DNA from: Septoria linicola
Taxonomy: Eukaryota > Ascomycota > Dothideomycetes > Mycosphaerellales > Mycosphaerellaceae
NCBI GenBank assembly: GCA_024114885.1
Contig: CP099421.1
Coordinates: 2,542,001 to 2,606,000, forward strand
Reading direction: 5' to 3'
DNA: 64,000 nt
This document shows, in pieces, positions 21,698-32,280 of the stretch. The translations under genes and the position numbers were made by a program. How positions within the stretch are numbered: the stretch's first letter is position 1; each line of letters begins with the position of its first letter. Under the pieces are notes generated by a model that saw only the letters and a list, made by a program, of their open reading frames with translations, was not told the origin of the DNA and ran no database searches.

Positions 21698-22326
21698 ATG
21701 GTCGTAATTCAATTTGTTGCAGATCGTAATCAATATGGTCATCACTACAGACCGGCAGCTCCGAGTATGCCTGTTCCACAGCAACGATCAGTATTCACCA
21801 TCAAACGAACAACCCAAGTCAATCCGTACATATTGCTTGGGGTGGCGCGAGATGCATCCATCGAGCAAGTCAATCAAGCCCTATGCTACCAAGACTCTCG
21901 CGCTCCACATCAACTCTGACGACCCACACAGTCCGAGCCACAAGATGCTTATCGATCTGGGTGACGCTCAGACCATTCTCGAAGACAAAAATGGGGGGGC
22001 TTGGACTCGTTCTCGAAGACAAAAGAAATGGCTGGCTTCGACAGAGGTCACTTCGCGCCGTGCTTGATCTGTGTTTGGACTATAGGCTGTTCAATGGACC
22101 CGAGATAGATCACCATTCGATTGTCGGACTACAGAAGAGTGCTTCACGGAAGGAAATCGAGGAGGCATACGAGTCCATGGCGACAGTCTGGAAGGCTTCC
22201 GTTGGTGTGGCGCCCGCAGTGATGAAAGCACTTGGGCTTGCCAGAAAGGCTATGCTGAACGAACTGCCAGTGGACGAGAAGCTGCATCCGCTGAGGACTT
22301 GTGTTAACGCCGATGATGAACAGTAG
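21698..22326 (+). pseudogene. Tandem paralogue of the J-like gene, frame-broken
   Basis: Three successive frames together match the plan of the upstream gene. Frame one starts with ATG at 21698 and reaches NPYILLGVARDASIEQVNQA. At about 21885 the match moves one base on to a frame reading YATKTLALHINSDD, then KMLIDLGDAQTILEDKNG. At about 22000 it moves again to LDLCLDYRLF, and IVGLQKSASRKEIEEAYESM, ending at 22326. Both moves behave as +1 insertions, the second caused by a 34-base tandem duplication. No intron explains either. It is most simply a decayed copy, although an unrecognised splice pattern cannot be ruled out. Confidence 0.5.
21976..22043 (+). repeat. 34-base imperfect tandem duplication
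   Basis: The 15-mer TTCTCGAAGACAAAA begins at 21976 and again at 22010. The first unit carries a run of seven G; the second has a related sequence without it. The 34-base period shifts the frame by one. Confidence 0.8.
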
Positions 22327-22387
22327 GACGGAGCAGAGCATAGCACAGAGAGAAAGGGTCGGTCGTAAGTCTTTGGCAAAATTGATT

Positions 22388-23934
22388 CTATTTCTCTTCA
22401 TCTCTCGCCTGTGACTGTCTTGTTTTATCTTCCTGCTCTTTTGCCAACTCTTGACAGACTGGACTGCTCTCTCGTAGTCTTGGCCCGTAATGGATAAAGG
22501 CGAAAGGTATCAGACACATGGGCAAGCTAAGGAAACCAAGCAGACTGCATGCCCAAGCCACACCTAGCGTGTCGTACATCGGCCTAGCAGCAAAAGGCAG
22601 TACAACACCGAATGTACTCCGTGCAATGCTCGTCGCGCCGAGCGCACTAGCAGAGTATATCTTGTATGCGTCCACGATATAATTGAACAAGGCCACAAAT
22701 ACAAGGACGAATCCAATGCCGAATGGAACACCACCTAACATGGGCACAATCCAGTGCACATTCGGCCGTGCAGCCCAGCCTATCCAGAACAGTGATATCG
22801 TGATCAGAGGTCCACCAAAACATGCGAGCGGTAATCTCTGGAACTCTTCCTTCGAAGACCATGATTTCCGCTGCGCCTTGGCCTTTCCCAGTACGAAATC
22901 GTACCACAAGCACAAAGGCATCGCTGCGAGAGTTCCAATGCAGACCGGAATAAAAGCAAGCCCGACTTGTCCTTGTCCAAATTCGTAGATCGGAGTGAAG
23001 ATGACGGGAAATGCTTGGAAGAGCATGAAGATGATTCCATAGATCAGAGAAAGATAGAGGCAACATGCGCTCACGATCGGCTCTGCGACAAGGAACTTCA
23101 ATGGTCTGCCTAAGACCTGGGTTACAACCTGACCCGGCGTTGTGTGCTTGAGCTCCAGTGGTGCGTAAACGTTCAATTCAGGCTGCTTCTTTCGAAGTCT
23201 TCTTGCTTTGCTCATCAGCAGTGCAGGGGCATAGGTCTCCGGCAGAAACAACAATGGCGGAATCGTGGCACCGGCGAAGATGACTCCAAACCAGAACGGC
23301 CAATTCCAGTTGACCTCCGCCAAATATCCTGATGGAATCGGCCCCGCAACAGGACCAAAAGACGCCACAACCATGAACCAAGCAATCGCTCGACCCCGCC
23401 AGATCGCACTATCAAGTACATCTGCAAAAAGCCCTCCGGTGAGCGAGATTGGCGTAGCCCCCGTCAAACCCGTAAGAAATCGGAAAACGATAAACGCCGC
23501 CCAGTTCGGCGCAAGCGCACACCCCAGCATAAACGCAGTGTACGCGAAGAACGTAGAAATGTTAATCCATCGTCTCCCTCGGCTCTCACTCAGCGGCGCC
23601 CAAAGGACTGGCCCGATTACATATCCGATCAGGTAGACGGAGTTTGGCAGGACGAGTTGTTGCTGGACCGTGACATTGAAGTGTTGTTGCAGCTGTGGCG
23701 AGGCGAGACTGGGGAGTGAACTTGCGATTGTGCTGTTCAGGCCGATTAAGCTGCCTATGGCTATGATGTATATCTTCTTGGCTTTGGACCAGTTGTAGGG
23801 ATTGTCTTGTGCGTCTTTCTCGAAGGCGATGATGTGTGGGGCATCTGTGGTGGCTGTTAGTGCAATGTTGAAAGAATGGAAGGATTGTGTGATTCACCAT
23901 CGGCTGCTTCGATTCGTGACGGCTCGTTGGACAT
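22388..23934 (-). CDS. MFS transporter, DHA1 (polyamine/drug) type
   Basis: Two exons: 23898-23934 and 22388-23844 (497 residues). The intron has donor GTGAAT, a CACTAACAG branch/acceptor, and completes an Asp codon. The protein starts with a short acidic tail and the family's DAQDNPYNWSKAKK lead-in to helix 1. Twelve hydrophobic segments follow, with WFMVVASFGPVAGPIPSGYL in helix 5 and the cytosolic loop before EPIVSACCLYLSLIYG in the middle. The C-terminus is charged. DHA1 members exchange protons for polyamines, azoles or small metabolites; the substrate here cannot be told. It is convergent with the J-like pair, 61 bases away. Confidence 0.88.
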
Positions 23935-24532
23935 AGTTGTGCTACATGGTGTCCATAACACGATTGGGAAGAACGTCTACGCCAGCGCTGGGCATGCAGA
24001 GGGCCATCCTGAGTGATCGTCACATCTCCTCTCGTCCTCGGCAATGCCTAGCCGCCGGCCATCGTCTATGGCCACTGCATCGTGGACTCTTGACTGGTCT
24101 TGCAAGAAGTCTTGAAGACGATGTATACTATCTAGCTTTGGTCGTACATTGTTTGGTGCGATAGTGGTCAGATAGTGACTCGAAAATGGCCAAAGCCAGG
24201 ATATTTGACAAAGGGTGCCTGCATCTCGTCCCGCGACAATTCTTTGTGTTTATGTCTTCCCAAAATGGTTAGACCATCTTGTGACACCGTTCCACTTCTT
24301 CGTCTTCACAAGTCTATAGGCTTTTCGGTCTATGCTCTCACTATTCTCAAAGAAACGAATGCCGATACATTGCGCACTAACTAGAGTAGGGAGGCTGTAG
24401 TCCGACCATAAAGCCAAGACCTCGTGGCGCCTGCCAAGCAGATCTGCGGCCATGGCAGTTCTTTCCTGTTTCTCTGCTTCACCTCACCTACTGCCAACAC
24501 TACCAGCGAGCTTGCCTAGCTGATCTTTAAGC
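23935..24532. other. Divergent intergenic region, MFS and CAX genes
   Basis: About 600 bases between two divergent transporter genes. It must hold both promoters. Short frames only, no operator recognised. Confidence 0.5.
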
Positions 24533-26055
24533 ATGTCTCCTAGTAATCACAACAACCACGCACACGGCAATGGGGAGTCCGCGCCTCTGCTGCCATCTTC
24601 TCATGGCTCCGGAAGTCACGCTCCTCATACCTTTGCTGACGGGATAGCTCACGAGGGCGAGAGTGGGCGCCATGGCTTTCATCCAAGAAGTTTCATCTCT
24701 ATCGTTGCCCGATCCTCGAGCAGAGTGTCAGCTGCCGTCAACTTACTTTGGCCTTTCGTAATAGCGGCTATTGTGCTCAACTATACGACTGACGCACATC
24801 TCTGGATCTTTGCGACTTCGTATCTGGCCATGATTCCAGCAGCGAATCTGCTGGGCTTTGCGGGACAAGAATTCGCGAGGAAGATGCCAAAGGTCGCTGG
24901 CATCCTCATCGAAACAACGTTCGGGTCGGTCGTAGAGATCGCCCTGTTCATTGTGCTCATTGTGAAGCACAAGCCAGAGGATGGCGAGGGTGAAGGCAAC
25001 GGCGATGAGGGAAACCTGATCCCAATCATACAGGCTGCAATCCTCGGCTCAATACTCACCAACTTACTTCTCTGCTTGGGACTATGCTTCGTAGCGGCTG
25101 GTGTACGGAAGCACAACGAGAATCAGAAGTTCCACCCAGTTATCTCCGAAGTAGGCAGCGGACTCCTGCTTGTCGCAGCATTCGGCCTACTCATCCCTTC
25201 TGCATTCTACTCTGCACTCAAGACAGAGACCATTTCGGCACTACACGAACACTTCACCAAAGCACGGCTGGACGAGGATATCGTACGAATCAGCCAGGTC
25301 ACTTCAGTCATTCTCATCATTGCTTATGGACTCTATCTCCTCTACAGCTGCACATCAGCGCACTCGATCTTTGACGAGGTCATTGAGCAAGACGAACACC
25401 AGGACGCCGATCATCACGAAGATATGGCGAAGGCGAAACTGACGATGACGGAAGCGCTGATTGCGATTGCCATTGCAATCGTCTTCGTCGTCATCTTGCT
25501 CGTTATCTTGGTCGCACAGATAGAGCCTGTCGTGGATGCAGGCGTACCTGATCAGTTCCTTGGTCTTATTCTGTTGCCGCTAGTAGAGAAAGCAGCTGAG
25601 CACCTTACTTCAATCGACGAAGCTTGGGATGGCGTTATCAATGTTGCTCTCTACCACTGCGTCGGGCCTTCGATTCAGACTGCACTATTCAATGCACCTT
25701 TGGTCGTGCTTGTTGGCTGGGCACTCGGAAAGCCAATGGACCTCAACTTCGAGATCTTCATGATCGTCTTGCTCGTTCTGTCGATCGTCGTTGTCGGAAA
25801 CTTCCTTCGTGACCAGGAGAGCAATTGGCTCGAAGGCAGCCTGCTAGTGGTGAGTACTTTTATAATGCTATTCATGAAAGCCACTGACAATTACAGATCG
25901 TCTACGCCATCATCGCGATCGCATCGTTCTACTACCCGAACCCAGACGTGGCCACTTCCAATGGCATTGAAAGTGTGGTCAGCCAGAATATCACTATCCC
26001 TCTGGAACTCTACAAGCAGTTGATCGCATTGCCAGTGGCACACCCCGAGCTGTAG
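24533..26055 (+). CDS. Calcium/proton exchanger family (CAX), divergent
   Basis: Two exons: 24533-25849 and 25897-26055 (491 residues), donor GTGAGT, acceptor TTACAG. After a His/Ser-rich N-terminus come eleven hydrophobic segments with an acidic loop (DEHQDADHHED) in the middle. The two inverted repeats are recognisable: TTFGSVVEIALFI with GSILTNLLLCLG in the first half, and LLPLVEKAAEHLTSI with GPSIQTALFNAPLVVLVGW in the second. Vacuolar Vcx1-type exchangers carry GNAVE and GNAAEH at these places; here the Asn is replaced by Ser and Lys, while both Glu remain. Membrane location is clear; calcium transport is doubtful for that reason. Reading through the intron would replace the last helix. 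Confidence 0.85.
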
Positions 26056-26149
26056 GCAGTAGTACGAACATGAAGGTCATTCCTTGGCAGTTACTGGTAG
26101 CCGCAGGGTATCATAATACAAGCTTCTTGACAAGTGCTGTGTTCCATCT

Positions 26150-26668
26150 CTACCATCGACCGCCTCCAGGGCCGCCGCCACCGCCTTGCATCCCACCTGG
26201 TCCTCCATGATGTCCGCCTCCAAAATCTGGGCCTCCATGGTGTCCGCCGCCACCAAAGCCTTCGTTTCTCCCGCCTGGTCCTCCTCCGAATCCTCCTCCG
26301 AACCCATTGGGCGGCCCTGAGTGCCCTGGTCCATTGTGAGATGGTCCGCCAAATCCACCGCCGCCGTGGTGCCCGCCATGGCTTTGATTGTGGCCGCCAT
26401 ACATTCCACCTCCAAAAGATGGACCCTGGTCGAAGTTATTGAAGCCCGAGCCATGCTGTGGCTGGTACTGTTGACATTGCTGTTGGTGATGTTGCTGAGG
26501 CTGGTACTGCTGCTGCTGAGGAGGATAATGGTTGCTGTTGTTGTGGTTGCTGTTGTGTGGTTTCTTGTGGAGGAGCTTCTCCTCGACTTTGTGTTCGATC
26601 TTGCTGATTAGACCCAAGGTTGCTGTAACGAATGTGGGTTCCTGTCTTTGTGTCTTGCTCTGGTTTCT
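26150..26668 (-). CDS. Gly/His/Gln-rich low-complexity protein, 5' end unresolved
   Basis: The frame gives about 170 residues but has no ATG before residue 90 or so, so an upstream exon or a near-cognate start (TTG at 26669-26671) is implied. It opens with LGLISKIEHKVEEKLLHKK, a short amphipathic helix, goes through an Asn/Gln/His-rich stretch, and ends in a long Gly-Gly-His-Pro repeat region with GGGHHGGP units and a terminal GGGRW. Such composition suggests disorder and condensate or surface behaviour, but no function can be assigned. It is convergent with the CAX gene. Translation of the other strand gives no better protein. Confidence 0.5.
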   Translation of the reverse strand, partial: RNQSKTQRQEPTFVTATLGLISKIEHKVEEKLLHKKPHNSNHNNSNHYPPQQQQYQPQQHHQQQCQQYQPQHGSGFNNFDQGPSFGGGMYGGHNQSHGGHHGGGGFGGPSHNGPGHSGPPNGFGGGFGGGPGGRNEGFGGGGHHGGPDFGGGHHGGPGGMQGGGGGPGGGRW

Positions 26669-27358
26669 CAAAGTAGAAGCTGAGATGACTCGCTGTTAGA
26701 TTCTGTATCAAGTCTCGCTGTTATGAACAAGAGTCGCGACATCTATATATTAGCTGGTCGAACAACTTTGATCGTCTGTTGTCGTCATAATGCCATTCAT
26801 CATCATTCGTCTGTCAGCAACCGCAGCCGCGTCACTCCTCACAGGACTCTGTGCCGAACATCTGCAGAACTTTACGACGAAGCCTTGCAAAGCTCATACC
26901 ATTACGTCTTGGCAATGACGAAAAAAGCTTTGGAAACAGGGCGAGACGCCACGAAGTGGTACCGGGTTCTTTCGCCATTCTTCCAAGCTGATTGGTCTCA
27001 CGGCATTTTGCGAAACATGCGCGCTACATCACAGTCTGTCTGCTTCAACATTATCCTCGTCTTCCAGCTTGTGTCATGTTTCTTGGCTGCAAAGGAATTG
27101 TTCAAAGCCCTGGCGAGGGTCTGGTGGAAGACCATTTCCGGAGGGGACATCCTAGCTGAGTTTGGGCATCTGTCGTGTAATTTCAGCCACGCCATTTTGT
27201 ACCAACAAGCGAGCACATGGTTCGACGACACGCTGCAGTGTAGGCGACGAGAACGTGCTTGTCAAATTCGGCCGAACCAGAATGCAGAGGAACCGTGCAT
27301 ATCATCAACACGCGTCGCTGGTGAGGAAGTATTGTGATTTGAAGCTCTAGTGCTGAAT
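26669..27358. other. Intergenic with one unsupported open frame
   Basis: A 204-codon ATG-initiated frame on the plus strand (26723-27337) fills most of this stretch. Its translation has no recognisable domain and its composition is unremarkable, so I do not call it a gene. The rest presumably carries the 5' end of the Gly-rich gene. Confidence 0.35.
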
Positions 27359-28756
27359 TCAGCTCACAGCGACTGTGTTCGGGTCACCTCCTTCCAACCC
27401 GCGCAAACGGTGACATGCTTCTGCCGGGAAGTCCAGAAGTGCGCGTATGCGCTCGTCTCCATGAGCCTCGAGATACATGCAAAGTGCCGTTGTGTCTCGC
27501 AAGACTCGTCTTCGATACCACCAGAAGTCAACATAGCACATGAGCCCAAACCAGTAAGCCAGGATGAGCAATGCGATATGATCGTTCACCTGAGCGCGAG
27601 CAAAGAATTTCTTGTTGAAGCCGCTCAGACAGCTCAGATACTTGATCAGGTTTTTAGTCTCTCGCTCAACAAGCATCAGAGGAGCCAGCGATTGAAGAGC
27701 GTGCCAGTATGGATTGCGCTGCAAGTTCTTAGCTCCTTTGTGAATCCCACAGAGACGCAGCATGTCAGGAGGCAAGCCTCTACTGCCATCGCGAATGTAT
27801 GCTGCATAATGCCATACAGGGCGCAGCAGGCTTTCAGAGTGATATGGAGTGGTGCTGTGGACCAACGGCGTCAAGCCCATCTGCATGGAGAGCCAGTCAA
27901 GTCGTGAAGGGCTGCCGGAGAAGACCCAAGAGTCCAGAGGATCGACACTATCGACGTAGCAGAAGTACTGCATATTAATCATCATACCCGCCAAAAGGAT
28001 GGGGTCCGCGTTGTCCTTGACTATGGGCTTGTTGATCGCATCCTGAAAGGTCGAAAGTGCCTCCTGAAAATGGGACAGCTTCGCTATGCGGAAACCAGGA
28101 ACCTGATGATGGTCCAGATGTAAGCAAGCTATCGAAAGGATACCATGCAGGAGGTAAGTGTGCTGTTGATTGAAACGATTAGCTAAGCACACTCTGCGGA
28201 ATGCTGTGCTTTCGCACCTGTTGGGCTAATCGCAATACAGCCATGCGATACTCACGGCTTTGATCAGGAACCAAGAGGTCACTGCAAGTGATTGTATCTT
28301 GCGATTCGCCAGTCAGCCGGTCATAGTGCTTCAAGAGGTGTAAGTCTCGTGAGCCTTGCTCCATTGATCTCGGGATAGGTATTGAAAGTGCTTCGGATGC
28401 GATCGAGCTAGCAGGACTGTTGGCGTTGCTGACTGGCGTAGCTCCTTTCCTCGAAGCACGAGCTGCTGGTAGACGATAGTCGCATTTTGCATTGGACTTC
28501 TCGCAACGACCGCAGGCTGGTCGTTTTTCGTCGCACTGGGTACACGCCTTAGCGGTGGACACAAAAATCGGATCGAGCCGCATACCTTCACTCTCTTCTG
28601 CTTGCAAGCATCACAGCCAATTCGCGACTTTCGGTGACTCTTGCGAGTTGTGTACGCCTTGACATCGTCACTTCCATAGTTCCCTGCAGTCCTGACGGAA
28701 AACACGTGATAGCCTGGAGCCGATTGCTTGATCACTTTCTCAGCAGACGATGACAT
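27359..28756 (-). CDS. Zn2Cys6 fungal transcription factor
   Basis: Three exons: 28586-28756, 28218-28535 and 27359-28162 (430 residues). The first intron (donor GTATGC, acceptor CCCAG) splits the zinc cluster after CDACKQKRVK; the second exon continues CDEKRPACGRCEKSNAKCDY, giving the complete six-cysteine pattern. The second intron (55 bases, branch GCTAAT) joins LAQQ to HTYLLHGILSIACLHL, the start of the fungal-specific regulatory helix bundle. The basic lead HRKSRIGC resembles Upc2-like sterol regulators, but that alone does not identify targets. Codons upstream of 28756 stay open without an ATG. The gene should be a nuclear DNA-binding regulator. Confidence 0.85.
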
Positions 28757-29888
28757 TGGCACTCGCCAGAACAGGCAAACGACATCTGCAAGACAGACCT
28801 CTTTGGAGGAGGACCCGAGAGACTGGTTATGAACGAATCTTGTATCCTCAGCCCTGTACGGGACAGTCTTGGTATCTCGTTTACTGCTTTTGGCTAGTCG
28901 GGTGAGAAAGTGCGGGAAGGATGCGGATGCGGCCACTCAGAGGGTAGGAATACCGAGTGGCTGCGACTACAGCAAAGTCCGGGTCCGCGCACCAAACTCC
29001 CTTTTCGAAGGATGCCAAAACAAGCATGTGTGATCCTGTGCGATGGCGCAAGCTCGATCATTCAATGCATAAAAAGTGTCCGAATTGTTTGAAGGCGGCC
29101 GCTGGCTCAGCGCTGCCTACCGCGCTAAGAGTCGAGTAACTGCCAGATGTGGAAGGTGCAAAGGTGAGTTCTGGACTTCGTCTGAATAAGGTCCGATCTC
29201 GTATACTCTTGTGATGCATTTTGTCCAGTATACGGCGCCGAAACAAGAAAATCAGCCCTAAGTGAAGCTGTAGCCACCACATCAGCAAGTGCTGCGAATT
29301 GAGGCGATCTTGCCTGGGCCTATGTGACTGATCATGCCTCCTAATACATTGCGCTCATAATATGGGTATCATACGCTTGTGAATTATCTACAATGGTGTG
29401 TCCAGCTTTGGACCCTCAACCTCCCATGCTAGGGAACCCCTCTCTGATCTGGGTCATGTACCAACCTTCTGATGCGGAACCAAGACTTTCTTCCAGCTTC
29501 AATAGCAAGCGAGCGATTGTCCTTGCTAGTTCCTCGTCAGGGCGCTCCCTCTACTCAACTATACCGCGATGCCCGAGCACGAACGACGAGGTCTCAGTAG
29601 AGTAGCGCCAGACTGTGCCCAACTCGTCGCAGAGACCGCAAGCCACTTGAGACGCAACCACCCCTCGTCTCGACCATCGGCGAGCATGACTACTTCGCCA
29701 GGCACCACCACGAGCTTTCGTTGATGCAAGATGTCGGTAGGCCCTTCATTTCAGCTTCTTCTGCCCTGTGAAGAAGTGTAGCTGGTTCTGTGGCCATTCG
29801 TCCTTGAGCCGTGTGCAGTGTGCCATCTCATGACTGCGGTCTATGGTGCTTGTATGTGTAGCACGCTCATTCCCTCGTCAACTGACCT
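28757..29888. other. Intergenic, no gene seen
   Basis: About 1.1 kb upstream of the Zn2Cys6 gene and downstream of the capping-enzyme gene. Frames are short and none reads like protein. Confidence 0.5.
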
Positions 29889-31220
29889 CTAGTCAGCATA
29901 CCCAGGACCGTCATCCTCCTCGTCCCTGCCAGCATCGGCCCTCGGCTGACTTCGACCACTTGCCTCGCCCATTGAGTTACGCGAGTGCGGCGGCTGCTGC
30001 TGTTGCGACTTCATCTTAGCGTCTCGCATTTCCTGCTCTTCGGCTCGTGCCTTCCATGCAGTTCTGATCGCGGTATAAGCATCAATTAGATCCTGCTCGC
30101 TGACAGCATCTTCAATGCTCTGCAGTACGCTTTGCACGACCGATATGTGGTTTGCATGCTCTTTGTCGTCTCGAAATCGCGGTGTGCCGTCGTCGTCGAT
30201 CTTCGGTCGCCAATTGCCAGTGTCCTTCTCGCGCCAGCATTCGATGATGCGGTGGTCGTACTGTTCGCTCTTGGCTTTCATAGCCTCCCACTCTTTCTCC
30301 GTCAAATGGAGGTGAGCAAAGTATTGGTAATTGTCGTTGCCGCCGTGGAGAACGAGCAGCTCAATTTCCGGCATTTGATCAAAGTCTTCGTACTTGCCTT
30401 CGTCATCCTCCTCCATGGGAAAGGGACCAAGCTGCATCTTGAAGTCGACGGTGTTCTCGTGCGGCGGCTTCCACTTCAAGATATGCTGATCCGTGCCACT
30501 AACATACGGAGTGTCCTTGCAGGTGAATATCAAGCCGTCGTTGCCGTGAGGGAGCTTAGGCAGGATGTTCCGAAACATTTCAGGCGCGGCGTAGGAGAAG
30601 CTGGGTTTCTTCGCTGCCAGTTGGAATGGCTGTGCCCTCCTATCCTCTGGAAAGTCTTTGGCAAACTTCTCATGAGCACTGATGACGGTGTGGATCTTGC
30701 CCATGCGATAGCCATAGTCACGATCGGTAATGTTCTGCCCGCCCAGAACGAGGATGTCGAAGATGATATATGTGAGCTGTCTCTGGCCGTTGGGCCATCT
30801 CTGGAGCACGAGCTCGCCGTCGAGGAGCGTGTTGTGGTGCCAGCTCTGCACATCGTAGTGTCCTTTGGGGTGAGCAGCAGAGGGCGGAACAGGCAGTGGA
30901 ATGTGCAGATAGCCAGATTCGATGTAGTAGTATTCGTTCTTGCGGTCGATGAGGAATTGCGCTTCCTGTGGTCGCCCATCGGGACCGTGGGTCTGTGTCA
31001 GGTACAGCAAGAGGCGGATGCCGTCGGTCTTCTCGGCCAGGAAGTAGTCGGCGCGTTCGAGCTCCTTCAGATGGCGACGCGCGAACGACACGGGCTGCGC
31101 GCCGGGAAACTTGGTGTCGCGGCGGTGCAGCAGATCGGAGATGGTGTCCTGGTGGAAGCGCGCATCCTCCCGCGGCAGCTTCAGCAGGTGCGGCACCTTG
31201 TCCAGCGACGGCGTGCCCAT
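29889..31220 (-). CDS. ceg1: mRNA guanylyltransferase (capping enzyme alpha subunit)
   Basis: One exon gives 443 residues from the ATG at 31220. All nucleotidyltransferase motifs are visible: motif I EKTDGIR with the GMP-accepting Lys at 64; motif III LLDGELVL; IIIa LTYIIFDILVL; motif IV GNDGLIFT; motif V ILKWKPP; and motif VI with RDDKEHAN near the C-terminus, followed by the OB-fold end. The enzyme moves GMP from GTP to the diphosphate end of nascent RNA polymerase II transcripts, working with the separate triphosphatase of fungi. The C-terminal tail is Gln/Ser/Asp-rich and disordered. A longer start at 31316 is in frame but adds low-complexity sequence only. Confidence 0.95.
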   Translation of the reverse strand: MGTPSLDKVPHLLKLPREDARFHQDTISDLLHRRDTKFPGAQPVSFARRHLKELERADYFLAEKTDGIRLLLYLTQTHGPDGRPQEAQFLIDRKNEYYYIESGYLHIPLPVPPSAAHPKGHYDVQSWHHNTLLDGELVLQRWPNGQRQLTYIIFDILVLGGQNITDRDYGYRMGKIHTVISAHEKFAKDFPEDRRAQPFQLAAKKPSFSYAAPEMFRNILPKLPHGNDGLIFTCKDTPYVSGTDQHILKWKPPHENTVDFKMQLGPFPMEEDDEGKYEDFDQMPEIELLVLHGGNDNYQYFAHLHLTEKEWEAMKAKSEQYDHRIIECWREKDTGNWRPKIDDDGTPRFRDDKEHANHISVVQSVLQSIEDAVSEQDLIDAYTAIRTAWKARAEEQEMRDAKMKSQQQQPPHSRNSMGEASGRSQPRADAGRDEEDDGPGYAD

Positions 31221-32280
31221 CTTGCCTCGTCTGGTTGTATGGCGCTGGTGTTGCTGGCTGACTACTGGTGAGCTTCGGAGGTGTGAGCACGGTGCACGGT
31301 GTGGGGAGAGCGACATGGGTCCGGAACCACGGTCACTTGGCGCATTCGGCTGTGCAAGATTGATTTCACTTTGCTCTGTCCTGGGAGACACACTTCTCCT
31401 TCACTATACCCAGATCAGTTCCAGACTTACCGCATACCTATCGATCTTCCACCTCACGCAAGTAGCTCAATTTCGGCTGTTGATCGACGATGAATTCCTC
31501 CCATTCACGCCGTGAGCCAGCGTGCAGGACGTTCGCCATCATATGAACAGAGGCCAGGCAGTCAAACTGCCACCCTGCTTAGCCACTTCCAAATCTTTCC
31601 TTTTCGTCTTGCAGAAACGCATCGGAGACCACACTGCTGCATCTACGATCTCAAAAGAGCGTGATCAAGCTTCGATATCGAGATTGAGGCTGAACTTTAT
31701 TGACTTCAAATCCGCCGAATGTCGTACTGCGTGGTACGTCATACTGGTCGTCCTACACTTCCAGCATTTACCTACTTTCCCAGCAGGTGACCTCGTACCA
31801 GTACAGAGTGGATGCAAGGACTATACCTGCCGATGCTTACAATTAATGGTTGTGAGTTATCACTCTCTACGAACAGATCGACACTCCGGACTTTGGCAAC
31901 AACGAAAGCGCGAGCCGCCTGCCGAACAACCACGGGGCCCGGCACATCGACAAGCACTCAAGCGCCGAGCCGTTTGTCTTCTAGCACCATTCCTCATTGG
32001 CAGATCTCTCTTCGCTAGACTGTATCTGAGCAGCTAGCAAAAGTGCTTTGCGATGCTTCACAATGTCGTCACCATATTTGCCGTCTTTGGCCTATGCGAC
32101 TGTTCTCCTACGCGTCTACAATGGCTATGAGACGTCACACATGGTCAATTCTTTGACACGACATGTAGGTCTTGCTTCTTTCCTATTGTTCATTATTGAA
32201 TATCAATCGAGACACGTTTGTGTGTCCCATCTACTACACAGTATAGGATTCAGCGTTTGCTGGGTCAAGAACCTCCAGAC
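31221..32280. other. Divergent intergenic region, no gene seen
   Basis: About 1 kb between the capping-enzyme gene and a divergent MFS gene. Open frames to 171 codons occur but none shows a domain. Presumed to hold both promoters. Confidence 0.5.

Noticed and set aside
26723..27337. 204-codon ATG frame on the plus strand
   Set aside because: No domain, no intron signals and no context support; kept only as a note.
30132..31271. 379-codon open frame on the plus strand
   Set aside because: It is antisense to the guanylyltransferase gene, whose motifs are complete; the frame is an effect of codon bias.
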